A stretch of 64,000 nt of DNA from Sphingomonas hankookensis. Lineage in GTDB: Bacteria; Pseudomonadota; Alphaproteobacteria; Sphingomonadales; Sphingomonadaceae. The position numbers were made by a program, and so were the translations under genes. Positions 10,491-18,978 of this stretch are shown in pieces (the stretch's first letter is position 1; each line of letters begins with the position of its first letter). The notes under the pieces are model-generated. The model made no database searches, was not told the DNA's origin, and worked only from the letters and a program-made list of their open reading frames with translations. The stretch lies in the NCBI RefSeq assembly GCF_028551275.1, contig NZ_CP117025.1, forward strand, positions 2,596,001-2,660,000, written 5' to 3'.

Positions 10491-10637
10491 AACATCGTGC
10501 TGGCGATCCCGCTCTACACGACGGTGCCATGGTCGGCACTGACCCTGCCCTGCTATATCCTCGACGCCAGCTTCCTGTTCGGCGGCATCGTCGCGATCCT
10601 CGGCGCGCTATCCGACCGGCGCGACCAGGCGGCGTAA
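10491..10637 (+). pseudogene. truncated duplicate of the 3' end of hdeD
   Basis: This stretch repeats the last about 147 bases of the intact hdeD gene (9991-10131) at an offset of 500 bp. It encodes the same C-terminal peptide (SALTLPCYILDASFLFGG versus SALTLPGYILGASFLFGG) with scattered substitutions and two extra codons before the stop. It lacks a start codon, the first five sixths of the gene and any ribosome-binding site. It is not in frame with the intact copy. The best reading is a remnant of a tandem duplication, or of a recombination event between the flanking palindromes. Confidence 0.85.
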
Positions 10638-10659
10638 CGATAAGCCGCCCCTACACACC

Positions 10660-10742
10660 GTACCCCCGCGCAGGCGGGGGTCCAGGGCCAAGTAACGAGC
10701 GTTAGCGTCTGGAACCCTGGACTCCCGCCTGCGCGGGAGTAC
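10660..10742. repeat. long palindromic repeat (REP-like), copy 1
   Basis: The 28-base arms (10660-10687 and 10715-10742) are complementary with two mismatches and share the core CCCGCGCAGGCGGG. A close relative occurs at 23113-23192. It sits between the hdeD remnant and the 3' end of the glutathione peroxidase gene, so it may also act as a bidirectional transcription barrier. Confidence 0.75.
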
Positions 10743-10755
10743 CGAAACGGCAAGC

Positions 10756-11235
10756 CTACCCCAACGCCGCGACAACCGCCCCTTCCAGTTCCTCCGGCTT
10801 CGTCGTCGGCGCGAACCGCGTAACGCTTCCATCCCGCCCGACCAGAAACTTGGTGAAGTTCCACTTCACCGCCTCGCTGCCCAGCACGCCCGGCGCCGCC
10901 TTCTTGAGCGCCCGGAACAGCGGCGCCGCATCGGCCCCGTTCACATCGACCTTCGCGAACACCGGAAAGCTGACATCATAGGTCAGCGAGCAAAACGAAG
11001 CGATCTCCGCCGCATCGCCCGGCTCCTGCCCGCCGAACTGGTTGCAGGGAAACCCCAGCACCGCAAAGCCCTGCGGACCGAATTGGCGATGCAGCGCCTC
11101 CAGCCCGACATATTGCGGCGTGAACCCGCATTTCGACGCGACGTTGACGATCAACAACACCTGCCCGCGATAGTCCGCCAGCGTCGTGTCCGCCCCATCG
11201 GCGGTCCGCACCGGCAGGCCGTACAGGTCGCTCAT
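10756..11235 (-). CDS. glutathione peroxidase family protein
   Basis: This cysteine-type glutathione peroxidase (159 residues, thioredoxin fold) reduces hydroperoxides using thiols. The peroxidatic cysteine is in [12 protein letters not shown], followed by the conserved [13 protein letters not shown] (glutamine of the active site, second cysteine) and [13 protein letters not shown] (active-site Trp and Asn). It is cytoplasmic, with no signal peptide. Its ATG overlaps the stop of lolD (ATGA), making it the last gene of the leftward set lolC/E-lolD-gpx. The link to lipoprotein transport is positional only. Confidence 0.93.
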   Translation of the reverse strand: MSDLYGLPVRTADGADTTLADYRGQVLLIVNVASKCGFTPQYVGLEALHRQFGPQGFAVLGFPCNQFGGQEPGDAAEIASFCSLTYDVSFPVFAKVDVNGADAAPLFRALKKAAPGVLGSEAVKWNFTKFLVGRDGSVTRFAPTTKPEELEGAVVAALG

Positions 11236-11906
11236 CGCAGCACCCCGTCGTGCAGCCGCACCACCCGGTCCATCCGCGCGGCAAGCCGTTCGTTATGCGT
11301 CGCGACCAAAGCCGCCGACCCTTGCCCCCGCACCAGCCGCAGGAACTCGGCGAACACCACATCGGCGGTCGCCTCGTCCAGATTGCCGGTCGGCTCGTCC
11401 GCCAGCACCAGCGCCGGCCGGTTGGACAGCGCGCGCGCCACCGCGACCCGCTGTTGCTCGCCGCCCGACAACTGGCTCGGCCGATGGTGCAGCCGCTTCG
11501 ACAGGCCCAGCGCGGTGAGCAATTCGGTCGCCCGCGCATCCGCCTCGCCCCGCTCGGCGCCACGCACCAGCTGCGGCAGCACGACATTCTCCAGCGCGTT
11601 GAAATCGGGCAGCAGATGGTGGAACTGATAGATGAAGCCCATCCGGTCGCGCCGCACCTCGGTCCGCCGGTTGGCCCCCGCCTTCGCGACCTGTTCGCCG
11701 CAGACCAGAATCTCGCCCTCGAACCCGCCTTCCAGCAGGCCGACCGCCTGCAACAGCGTCGACTTGCCCGACCCCGACGGCCCCAGCAGCGCGACGATCT
11801 CACCCGGCGCGACGGTCAGCTCGACCCCGCGCAGCACGTCGATCGTCGCATCGCCCTGGGTAAAGCTGCGGCGCAGGTTGCGGGTTTCTAGAACCGGCTC
11901 AGTCAT
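11232..11906 (-). CDS. lolD: lipoprotein-releasing ABC transporter ATP-binding protein
   Basis: LolD (224 residues) is the ATPase that powers release of outer-membrane lipoproteins from the inner membrane to LolA. It has Walker A (GPSGSGKST), the signature [15 protein letters not shown], Walker B with the glutamate ([12 protein letters not shown]) and the H-loop (ATHNERLA). The region [20 protein letters not shown] is typical of the LolD/MacB branch. It overlaps the upstream permease gene by eight bases and the downstream peroxidase by four. Cotranscription with the permease makes the assignment secure. Confidence 0.95.
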   Translation of the reverse strand: MTEPVLETRNLRRSFTQGDATIDVLRGVELTVAPGEIVALLGPSGSGKSTLLQAVGLLEGGFEGEILVCGEQVAKAGANRRTEVRRDRMGFIYQFHHLLPDFNALENVVLPQLVRGAERGEADARATELLTALGLSKRLHHRPSQLSGGEQQRVAVARALSNRPALVLADEPTGNLDEATADVVFAEFLRLVRGQGSAALVATHNERLAARMDRVVRLHDGVLR

Positions 11907-13149
11907 AACGCAGCACCTGTACGGGATCGGTATTGGCCGCCTTGAACGCCGGATACAGCGTGGCGAGGAACGAAAAGAGCAACGCGACCAGCGCGATGGT
12001 GACGATCTCGACCGGATCGACCTTCGACGGCAATTCGGTCAGGTAGCGCATCGTCGGGTCCCAGATGTCGATGCCCGTCAGCGCGCCGATCCCGCCGACG
12101 ATCTGCTGCCGGAACGCCAGGAACACGAAACCGAGGATCAGCCCCGCCCCCACGCCCAGCGCGCCGATGGTGGTGCCGACCGTCATGAAGATGCGCAGCA
12201 AACCGCCGCGGGTCGCCCCCATCGTGCGCAGGATCGCGATGTCGCGCGTCTTGGCGCGCACCAGCATGATCAGCGACGACAGGATGTTGAACACCGCGAT
12301 CAGGATCAGGATCGACAGCACGGTGAACGTCACGATCCGGTCGACCGCCAGCGCCTGGAACAGCTCGCCGTTGAGCTGCCGCCAGTCGACGATCTGCGCG
12401 CTCGCCACGAACTTGCGCGCCAGCGGGGCGACGATCTGCTCCACCTTGTCGGGATCGGTCGTCTCCAGCTCGATCGACCCGACCGTGTCGCCGCTCAGCA
12501 GCAGCGTCTGTGCATCCTCGATCGGCATGATGACATAGGCCTTGTCGAGGTCGTACACCCCGACCTCGATGATTGCGGCGATGCGGTACGGCACCTGCCG
12601 GATCATCGTGCCGAACGGGGTGGTCGGCCCCTGCGGGCTGATGATCGTCAGCTCGCTGCCAACGGTGACGCCCAGCGCCTGTGCCAGCCGGCTGCCGATC
12701 ACCACATTGCCGCTGCCCGGGGTGATCGACCGCAGCGACCCCAGCTTCACATTGTCGCGGATCGTCGGGTTGTCGCGAATATCCTCGATCCGCATGCCGC
12801 GCATCAGGATGAATTCGGACCGGCCGTTATAGGTCGCGAACAGCGGCTGTTCGATCAGCGGCGTCGCGCTCGTCACGCCCGGCGTCCGCCGCGCCTCCGC
12901 CGCGATGGTCCGCCAGTCGGGCAGCTGGTTGTTATACCCCTGGATCAGCGCATGGCCGTTCAGCCCGACGATCTTGTCGAACAGCTCGGCGCGAAAGCCG
13001 TTCATCACGCTCATCACGATCACGAGCGCGGCGACGCCCAGCATGACGGCGACCAGGCTGATCGAGGCGACCAGCGCGATGAACGCCTCCCCCCGACCGG
13101 GGAGCAGATAGCGGCGGGCGATCATCCGCTCGTAACGCGATAGCAGCAT
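11899..13149 (-). CDS. lolC: lipoprotein-releasing ABC transporter permease (LolC/LolE type)
   Basis: This 416-residue FtsX-family permease has the LolC/E layout: one N-terminal membrane segment ([20 protein letters not shown]), a large periplasmic domain, and three C-terminal segments including [20 protein letters not shown] and [15 protein letters not shown]. The motif [11 protein letters not shown] after the first segment is characteristic of LolC/LolE. Many alphaproteobacteria encode a single permease that forms a homodimer, and none other is seen nearby. It extracts triacylated lipoproteins from the inner membrane. It is first in the operon, with lolD overlapping its 3' end. Confidence 0.93.
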   Translation of the reverse strand: MLLSRYERMIARRYLLPGRGEAFIALVASISLVAVMLGVAALVIVMSVMNGFRAELFDKIVGLNGHALIQGYNNQLPDWRTIAAEARRTPGVTSATPLIEQPLFATYNGRSEFILMRGMRIEDIRDNPTIRDNVKLGSLRSITPGSGNVVIGSRLAQALGVTVGSELTIISPQGPTTPFGTMIRQVPYRIAAIIEVGVYDLDKAYVIMPIEDAQTLLLSGDTVGSIELETTDPDKVEQIVAPLARKFVASAQIVDWRQLNGELFQALAVDRIVTFTVLSILILIAVFNILSSLIMLVRAKTRDIAILRTMGATRGGLLRIFMTVGTTIGALGVGAGLILGFVFLAFRQQIVGGIGALTGIDIWDPTMRYLTELPSKVDPVEIVTIALVALLFSFLATLYPAFKAANTDPVQVLRYD

Positions 13150-13608
13150 AGGGGCGGTCGATATCCTGACAGGCGAGCCGAAGTTGGCGCTGTAGGTAGG
13201 CGATGCCGCATCCGCAATCCATGCTGTTGCGGAATCGACACATGGTTAGCAAAACCGTAGCAAACGTGCCGCTACCCCGGTGACAGACGAACGCGGGCAT
13301 CCTACGACGTCCCCACGAAGCGCAGGCAATACAGGCCACGGTTCGGGGAGGCCAACCGGCTCCGCCCTGGAAGGGGGGAAGGGGCGTAGAAGCGGTGGCA
13401 ACCAAGGGGGCTGACGAGCGATCGTCACGCAGGCGGCCGGGCTGGAAACAGTCCGGCCGTTTGCCGTTCGGGGCCTTCGCGCCCCCGCCGGTGTCAACTT
13501 ATGCGCCGTTCGTCACCTTCGCCGCCAACATTCCCCCTCCCCGCGCGCGGCATCCGAAACCCCGTTTCGTGTAACCTTCGCTACCTTCGAAATTCCGCAA
13601 CCGGCCCT
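13150..13608. other. intergenic region upstream of lolC and hsp20, no gene seen
   Basis: This 459-bp gap between divergent genes holds no ORF that I can support; frames through it are low-complexity shadows. One clear inverted repeat is present at 13434-13459 (arms CGGCCGG/CCGGCCG). The leftward promoter for the lol operon must lie near its left end, but I cannot point to a convincing -35/-10 pair. Confidence 0.6.
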
Positions 13609-13636
13609 CTTGAAGCCGCTCGTCCACGAACCATAT
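13609..13636 (+). promoter_or_regulatory. possible sigma-32 promoter of hsp20
   Basis: CTTGAA at 13609-13614 matches the heat-shock sigma factor -35 element. CCATAT at 13631-13636, after a 14-base gap counted to the aligned AACCATAT, matches part of the CCCCATNT -10 element. It precedes the small heat-shock gene. A start near 13643 would cut into the first upstream hairpin, which lowers confidence. Confidence 0.35.
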
Positions 13637-13732
13637 CGGTTCACGAACGGTGCCTCCGGGGCCGTTCACGAACCGGCATCGCAACCTTGGATGCCGCCTT
13701 CGATCAATTCGCTTCGCCATGGAGGATTTGAC
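13637..13732 (+). promoter_or_regulatory. ROSE-like RNA thermometer in the hsp20 leader
   Basis: The leader folds into successive hairpins that end in one sequestering the Shine-Dalgarno. Hairpin 1 pairs 13637-13642 with 13670-13675 and 13646-13650 with 13662-13666. Hairpin 2 pairs GGCATC (13675-13680) with GATGCC (13690-13695). The last hairpin pairs 13706-13715 with 13721-13729 around loop GCCAU. It contains UCGCU (13709-13713) opposite AGGA (13723-13726) with G13711 bulged, which is the defining ROSE feature (UYGCU against AGGA). The start codon follows at 13733. Melting at high temperature would free GGAGGA for ribosomes. Confidence 0.7.
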
Positions 13733-14221
13733 ATGCGTACCTTCGATTTCACCCCCTATCGCCGCTCGACCATCGGCTTCGACCGGTTGTTCGACCTGCT
13801 GGAAAACAACACCCGCGCCAACACGGGCGAGAATTACCCGCCGTTCAATCTCGAACGCGTCGCCGAGGATCGCTACCGCATCACGCTGGCGGTCGCGGGC
13901 TTCAAGCGGGACGAGGTGGACATCACCGCCCAGCAGAATCTGCTCGTCGTCTCCGGCCGCAAGGCGGATCAGACCGATGCGCAGAAGAGCGCGGTGCTGC
14001 ATCTAGGCATCGCCAATCGCAGCTTCGAACGCCGCTTCGAACTGGCCGATTTCATCGTCGTGGAAAGCGCCGACCTGGCCGATGGCCTGCTGACCATCGA
14101 ACTGCGTCGCGAAGTACCCGACGCGATGAAACCGCGCCGCGTGGTGATCGGCGAGGCGACCGCCCACCCGGTCATTGCCAACGATGCGGCCAAGGGCGAC
14201 GATTCGGCGAACGCCGCCTGA
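13733..14221 (+). CDS. small heat-shock protein (Hsp20/IbpA class)
   Basis: This 162-residue alpha-crystallin-type chaperone is an ATP-independent holdase that binds unfolding proteins. The N-terminus TIGFDRLFDLLENN is typical of IbpA/HspA class A proteins. The alpha-crystallin domain spans about residues 38-130, with YRITLAVAGFKRDEVDI, LHLGIANRSFERRFELADF and the late GLLTIELRREVPDAMKPR block, which includes a variant of the IxI-type tail. The ATG at 13733 follows GGAGGA by six bases; the longer frame from 13610 runs through the structured leader and is rejected. A perfect 8-bp inverted repeat after the stop (14227-14253) may be a weak terminator. Heat induction is predicted from the ROSE-like leader. 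Confidence 0.93.
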   Translation: MRTFDFTPYRRSTIGFDRLFDLLENNTRANTGENYPPFNLERVAEDRYRITLAVAGFKRDEVDITAQQNLLVVSGRKADQTDAQKSAVLHLGIANRSFERRFELADFIVVESADLADGLLTIELRREVPDAMKPRRVVIGEATAHPVIANDAAKGDDSANAA

Positions 14222-14226
14222 ACGCT

Positions 14227-14253
14227 ACGGCGCGTTGCTCCCTTGCGCGCCGT
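14227..14253 (+). terminator. hairpin downstream of hsp20
   Basis: Arms ACGGCGCG (14227-14234) and CGCGCCGT (14246-14253) pair perfectly around an 11-base loop, beginning five bases after the hsp20 stop. No T-run follows, so this is at best a weak intrinsic terminator or an RNA-stabilising 3' structure. Confidence 0.35.
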
Positions 14254-14324
14254 GGGCGGGCGCCCGGACCTATCTGGTTCGGGCACCCGTTCGTATTTCC
14301 GGGTAACATTCCCATGCACCACGA

Positions 14325-14411
14325 CGTCACCCCGGACTTAATCCGGGGTCCCGCTTCTTCTTTGCCGTCCGAAGAAGAACAGCGGGACCCCGGGCCAGGC
14401 CCGGGGTGACG
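14325..14411. repeat. palindromic intergenic repeat between hsp20 and pyrG
   Basis: A long imperfect inverted repeat with arms starting CGTCACCCCGG and ending CCGGGGTGACG, and inner arms GGGGTCCCGCTTCTTC and its near complement. It is related to the repeat at 10216-10234. It lies between convergent genes and may stop transcription from both sides. Confidence 0.7.
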
Positions 14412-14436
14412 CTATGGGTGGGACTACCGGTTCAGC

Positions 14437-16086
14437 TCAAACCAACCGCGACTGCTTCACTGCCGCCGCAATAAAGCTCGCGAATAACGGGTGCGGATCG
14501 AACGGCTTGGACTTCAATTCCGGGTGGAACTGCACGCCGACGAACCACGGATGGTCCGGCCGCTCGACGATTTCCGGCAGCATCCCGTCGGGCGACATGC
14601 CCGAAAATACCAGCCCACCCGATTCGAGCATGTCGCGGTACGCCGTGTTCACCTCGTAACGATGGCGATGCCGCTCGCTGATCGTGGTCCCGCCATAAAT
14701 CGATGCGACCACCGAATTGCCGGCCAGCGTCGCCTCATAGGCGCCCAGCCGCATCGTGCCGCCCAGATCGCCGTCCGATTCGCGCTTCTGGATACCCTCG
14801 GGCGACATCCATTCGGTGATCATGCCGACCACCGGCTGCTCGGTCGGGCCGAACTCGGTCGACGACGCATTGGCGATGCCGCCGGTCGAGCGCACGCCCT
14901 CGATGCACGCCATCTGCATCCCGAAGCAGATGCCGAAATAGGGCACCTTGCGCTCGCGCGCGAAGCGGACGCTGGCGATCTTGCCCTCGGCACCGCGCTC
15001 GCCGAACGCGCCGGGGACCAGGATCGCGTGACACGGCTCCAGCTCGGCGGCGACCATGTCGTGATCGCCCTCGAACAGCTCCGCATCGATCCAGCGGATC
15101 TTGACCTTCACCCGGTTGGCGATGCCGCCATGGACCAGCGCTTCGTTCAGCGACTTGTACGCATCCTGCAGCCCGACATATTTGCCGACCACGCCGATCG
15201 TGACTTCGCCTTCCGGGTTCTGCAACCGGTCCATGATATCGGACCAGCGCGACAGGTCGGGATTGCCCTCCGGCTCGATGCCGAAGGCACGCAGCACTTC
15301 GGCGTCCAGTCCTTCGGCATGATACTGCTCGGGCACCGCATAGATGCTCGGCGCGTCGAGCGCGGGAATGACCGCACCGGCCGGCACGTTGCAGAACAGC
15401 GCGATCTTCGCCCGCTCGCTCGCCGGCAGCGGCTTTTCGCAGCGGCAGACCAGCACGTCAGGCTGCACGCCCAGTGCCGCCAGTTCGCGCACCGAATGCT
15501 GGGTCGGCTTGGTCTTAAGTTCGCCCGCTGCCGCGATATAGGGCACGAGGGTCACGTGGATGCTGATCGACCGGCCCCGGCCGAGTTCGTTCTTCAACTG
15601 GCGAATCGCCTCGATGAACGGCAGCGATTCGATATCGCCGACCGTGCCGCCGATCTCGCACAGCACGAAGTCGAGATCCTGCCCGTCGTCATCGACCGTA
15701 TCCGCCTGCGCGAACGCCTTGATCGCATCCGTGACGTGCGGAACCACCTGCACCGTCGCGCCCAGATAATCGCCACGCCGTTCGCGCTGGATGATCGTCT
15801 GGTAGATGCGCCCGGAGGTCACATTGTCCGACTGGTGCGCCGCGACGCCGGTGAAGCGTTCATAGTGACCCAGGTCGAGGTCGGTTTCCGCCCCGTCGTC
15901 AGTCACATAGACTTCGCCATGCTGGTAGGGCGACATCGTGCCCGGATCGACGTTCAGATAAGGATCGAACTTGCGGATGCGGACCTTGTAGCCGCGCGCC
16001 TGCAAGAGAGCTGCGAGAGAGGCCGCCATGAGGCCCTTGCCGAGCGACGAGACCACGCCGCCGGTGATGAAGATATACCGCGCCAT
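14437..16086 (-). CDS. pyrG: CTP synthase
   Basis: CTP synthase (549 residues, normal length) converts UTP, ATP and glutamine to CTP. The N-terminal synthetase domain carries the P-loop [10 protein letters not shown] (residues 8-17), [20 protein letters not shown] and [12 protein letters not shown]. The C-terminal class I glutaminase has the nucleophile in [14 protein letters not shown] near residue 387 and the late HPELKSKP near 520. It lies directly downstream of secG on the same strand with a 96-bp gap, a common alphaproteobacterial order. No motif is missing. Confidence 0.97.
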   Translation of the reverse strand: MARYIFITGGVVSSLGKGLMAASLAALLQARGYKVRIRKFDPYLNVDPGTMSPYQHGEVYVTDDGAETDLDLGHYERFTGVAAHQSDNVTSGRIYQTIIQRERRGDYLGATVQVVPHVTDAIKAFAQADTVDDDGQDLDFVLCEIGGTVGDIESLPFIEAIRQLKNELGRGRSISIHVTLVPYIAAAGELKTKPTQHSVRELAALGVQPDVLVCRCEKPLPASERAKIALFCNVPAGAVIPALDAPSIYAVPEQYHAEGLDAEVLRAFGIEPEGNPDLSRWSDIMDRLQNPEGEVTIGVVGKYVGLQDAYKSLNEALVHGGIANRVKVKIRWIDAELFEGDHDMVAAELEPCHAILVPGAFGERGAEGKIASVRFARERKVPYFGICFGMQMACIEGVRSTGGIANASSTEFGPTEQPVVGMITEWMSPEGIQKRESDGDLGGTMRLGAYEATLAGNSVVASIYGGTTISERHRHRYEVNTAYRDMLESGGLVFSGMSPDGMLPEIVERPDHPWFVGVQFHPELKSKPFDPHPLFASFIAAAVKQSRLV

Positions 16087-16182
16087 GGGAGATATCGCCT
16101 AGCGTCGAACGCCATCGCCGCCAAGCGCGAGGTTGCCCCCACGCCCGCGAAATACGACGGACCGGTTGATGGAAAGGGTTTT

Positions 16183-16551
16183 TTAGCGCGCCAGCGGGAC
16201 GGCGCCGTTGTCGGCCACGGGTGCGCCGGTCAGGTTGCCGACCGGATCGGCCGCCGGATTGGCCGGGCCGTTCACCGCCGGCGGCGGAGTCGTCGGCCGG
16301 GCGAGCGAGGTGTCGATCGAGCCACCGCCCCGATTCGCGGCGATCACCGCCAGCGCGATGCTCATCGCAATGAACAGCCCCGCCAGGATCGCCGTCGCCC
16401 GCGTCAGGAAATCGGCCGCCCCGCGCGCCGACATCAGCCCCGACGGGCTACCGCCGGTGGTCAGCCCGCCGCCTTCCGACTTCTGCATGAGGATCACCGT
16501 CACGAGCAGCGCGGCGATGATCGCATGAACGACGAGCAGGAAGGTGAACAT
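16183..16551 (-). CDS. secG: preprotein translocase subunit SecG
   Basis: This 122-residue accessory subunit of the SecYEG channel has two membrane segments: FTFLLVVHAIIAALLVTVIL at the N-terminus and ATAILAGLFIAMSIALAVIA. They flank the conserved cytoplasmic loop MQKSEGGGLTTGGSPSGLMS. A proline/alanine-rich, low-complexity tail of about 45 residues follows. The ATG at 16551 is where homology starts; the in-frame extension to 17178 is a shadow of the MarR and NlpC genes. It precedes pyrG. Confidence 0.93.
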   Translation of the reverse strand: MFTFLLVVHAIIAALLVTVILMQKSEGGGLTTGGSPSGLMSARGAADFLTRATAILAGLFIAMSIALAVIAANRGGGSIDTSLARPTTPPPAVNGPANPAADPVGNLTGAPVADNGAVPLAR

Positions 16552-16746
16552 GGTCGGGGAACATTTCCGAAAGAAAGGAGTGCGGGTGGCGAAGGGCGCC
16601 ACATAGGCGAGGCCGCGCCCGCGATCAATGGAGCGCCAACGCTCCGTCTGTAACATTATCGTATCGACCGGGAAACCAAGCGCGCGATTGCGACGTTCAT
16701 CTTTCGACCCCGCCCTACGGCTTTGTTCTGACGTTAGGTTCCAGCG

Positions 16747-17103
16747 ATGTTCCCAACAATGCCCCTCAAGAAATGGATGGACGGCCTGGTCGATTATGTC
16801 CGCTCGGGCGAGCCGGACCTGACCAATCGTCAGATGGCGCTGATGATGATCGTCTATCTGCAACCCGGTCCCCATACCGTCCGCGGCCTCGCCCGCGCGC
16901 TCAACGTATCCAAGCCGGTCGTAACGCGCGCCTTGAACAGGCTGGGCACGCTCGGCTATCTCCGCCGGCAACGCGACGATGCCGACAAGCGGAACATCTT
17001 CGTTGCGCAGACCAGCGAAGGGGCAAATTTTCTTGCAGAGTTCGGGCAGTTCATGGGCGGCGACGGCGTCGGCGACTATCACCGGCGACACGCCAGCGCG
17101 TAA
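16747..17103 (+). CDS. MarR-type winged-helix regulator
   Basis: This small 118-residue regulator has a MarR-like winged helix-turn-helix: TNRQMALMMIVYLQPGPHTV, then GLARALNVSKPVVTRALNRL (recognition helix) and the wing GYLRRQRDDADKRNIF. The start could also be the ATG at 16759 (MPLKKWMD). Its 3' end overlaps the upstream part of the NlpC/P60-like frame, so the two are probably cotranscribed. It is divergent from secG. No ligand can be inferred; a role in envelope or murein control is suggested only by the neighbour. Confidence 0.85.
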   Translation: MFPTMPLKKWMDGLVDYVRSGEPDLTNRQMALMMIVYLQPGPHTVRGLARALNVSKPVVTRALNRLGTLGYLRRQRDDADKRNIFVAQTSEGANFLAEFGQFMGGDGVGDYHRRHASA

Positions 17104-17929
17104 CCGCTTCGCGCTGCGCACCCGCTCGGTCGCAATCGATTCCCGCACCGACGCGGTCCGGCGCGACCTTGCCGACATCCGGCTCGCCGACCGCGTCTTC
17201 GCCCCCCATTACGCTGTCCCTACGCGTCGCAGTATCGGCCGCATCACTGCGATCAGCGACAGCGTTGACGGAGTTACCCTGTCCCAGGCCTTGCCCGGTG
17301 AGCCGTTCGACGTGCTCGAATTTACCTCGACCCATGGCTGGGGCCGTTCGCCGATCGACGGCAGCGTCGGCTTCGTGTCGCGCGACAGCCTGATCGGCGA
17401 GTTCGAGGCGTCGCACATTGTCGTGGCACGGGACGCGACCCTGTACGCCGATGCCTCGACCGCGCGTCCGCTCCCCACTTCTCTGCCGATGGGTAGCCGT
17501 GTCGCTGCCATCTCCGCCAATGACGACTGGTGCGAAGTCGATGGCGGCTATGTCGCGGCCGACGCATTGCAGCGGCTCTCTGACGACGCCGGCGATGCGG
17601 TCGACCATGCACTCCGGTTGCGCGACACCGCCTTCCTGGCGGGCGGACGGTCCGGCGCGGGCGTCGATGCCGCCGGCCTGATCTTCCTCGCCTTCTCGCT
17701 GGCGGGTTCGCCCCCGCCCCGCTTCCTCGACCTGCAGGCCGAAACGTTCGGCACGGCCTTGGCGGAAGGCGACGTCCTGCGGCGCGGCGACCTGTTGTTC
17801 TTCGCCGACCATGTCGCCTTGCTGGTCGATGGCGAAACCGTGATCCATGTCGATGACGTCGTGCGCTGCGAGCCCCTTGCCGCGCTCGACCGGTTCGGCC
17901 CCATCCGCGCCCGGAGGCGCCCCGCATGA
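16979..17929 (+). CDS. NlpC/P60-like protein lacking the catalytic cysteine
   Basis: This resembles alphaproteobacterial cell-wall endopeptidases that have N-terminal bacterial SH3-like domains (VDGVTLSQALPGEPFDVLEF, GWGRSPIDGSVGFVSRDSLI) followed by an NlpC/P60 fold. The catalytic segment reads GGRSGAGVDAAGLIFLA, whereas active members have DCSGL: cysteine and serine are both replaced by alanine. A histidine is kept in FADHVALLVDG. It is therefore probably a pseudo-enzyme or binding protein. The start is uncertain: 16979 is the only in-frame ATG, but homology begins near RFALRTRSVAID (about 17110), with TTG at 17033 possible. Its stop overlaps the start of argC by four bases. Confidence 0.75.
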   Translation: MPTSGTSSLRRPAKGQIFLQSSGSSWAATASATITGDTPARNRFALRTRSVAIDSRTDAVRRDLADIRLADRVFAPHYAVPTRRSIGRITAISDSVDGVTLSQALPGEPFDVLEFTSTHGWGRSPIDGSVGFVSRDSLIGEFEASHIVVARDATLYADASTARPLPTSLPMGSRVAAISANDDWCEVDGGYVAADALQRLSDDAGDAVDHALRLRDTAFLAGGRSGAGVDAAGLIFLAFSLAGSPPPRFLDLQAETFGTALAEGDVLRRGDLLFFADHVALLVDGETVIHVDDVVRCEPLAALDRFGPIRARRRPA

Positions 17930-18855
17930 CCGTTCGCGTCTTCATCGACGGTGCCGCCGGCACCACCGGCCTCGAAATTGCCGACCGGCTGGGCGACCGC
18001 CCCGAGATCGACTTCATCACGCTCGACGAAACGCGGCGCAAGGACGCGACGGCGCGGCGCGAGGCGCTGAACGACGCCGATTTCGTCATCCTCTGCCTGC
18101 CCGACGACGCCGCGCGCGAAGCGGTGGCGATGATCGCCAACGACCGGACGCGCGTCATCGACGCGTCGACCGCGCACCGCGTTGCCGATGGCTGGACCTA
18201 CGGCATGGCCGAACTGGAACCGTCGCAGCCGGGCGCGATCGCGACGGCGATGCGGGTTTCCAATCCGGGCTGCTACCCGACCGGCTTCCTCGCGCTCATC
18301 CGCCCGCTGGTCCGCGCCGGGCTCGTGCCCCACGACTGGCCGGTCAGCGTCAACGCGGTGTCGGGCTATTCGGGCGGCGGCAAGGCGATGATCGCCGCGT
18401 TCGAAAATGGCGAGACCGACACCGCCTGGCTCGGCTACGGCCTGTCGCTCGCGCACAAGCACGTGCCAGAGATGCAGCGCCACGCCCGCCTCGCCCATCC
18501 GCCGCTGTTCCAGCCCTCGGTCGCGCGCGCCTATCGCGGGATGGTGGTCGAAGTGCCGCTCCCCCTGTTCGCCTTCCACCGCCGCCCCAGCCTGTCGGCG
18601 ATCGAGCAGGCGCTGCACGACGCCTACCGCGAATCGCCGGTCGTCCGCGTCCTGCCCGGCGACGACAGCGCGATTCCGATCGAGGCCGATGCCGGCACCG
18701 ACCGCCTGACGCTGCGCGTGTTCGGCAACCAGGACACCGGCCAGGCACGCCTCGTCGCGACGCTCGACAATCTCGGCAAGGGCGCGTCGGGTGCTGCGGT
18801 GCAGAATTTCAACCTGATGGCCGGGTTCGACCAGACCGCCGGGCTGACGCTGTAG
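17926..18855 (+). CDS. argC: N-acetyl-gamma-glutamyl-phosphate reductase (type 2)
   Basis: ArgC reduces N-acetylglutamyl-phosphate to the semialdehyde in arginine synthesis, using NADPH. The 309-residue length and FIDGAAGTTGLEIADRL N-terminus mark the shorter type 2 form. The catalytic cysteine is in SNPGCYPTGFLALI near residue 115, and VSGYSGGGKAMI is the following family block. The ATG overlaps the stop of the NlpC/P60-like gene. No other arg genes are adjacent. The next gene, zwf, is 123 bp downstream. Confidence 0.95.
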   Translation: MTVRVFIDGAAGTTGLEIADRLGDRPEIDFITLDETRRKDATARREALNDADFVILCLPDDAAREAVAMIANDRTRVIDASTAHRVADGWTYGMAELEPSQPGAIATAMRVSNPGCYPTGFLALIRPLVRAGLVPHDWPVSVNAVSGYSGGGKAMIAAFENGETDTAWLGYGLSLAHKHVPEMQRHARLAHPPLFQPSVARAYRGMVVEVPLPLFAFHRRPSLSAIEQALHDAYRESPVVRVLPGDDSAIPIEADAGTDRLTLRVFGNQDTGQARLVATLDNLGKGASGAAVQNFNLMAGFDQTAGLTL

Positions 18856-18978
18856 CAGCAAACGCAATTTCGTAACGATCCGGGCGATCCTTGCGCACCG
18901 CATACCTATGCCGCCTTCGCGTTCGCGAAATAGGCTGCTAGAGGCGCGCACGACCACGATTAAAGAGCAGGAGTTGGC

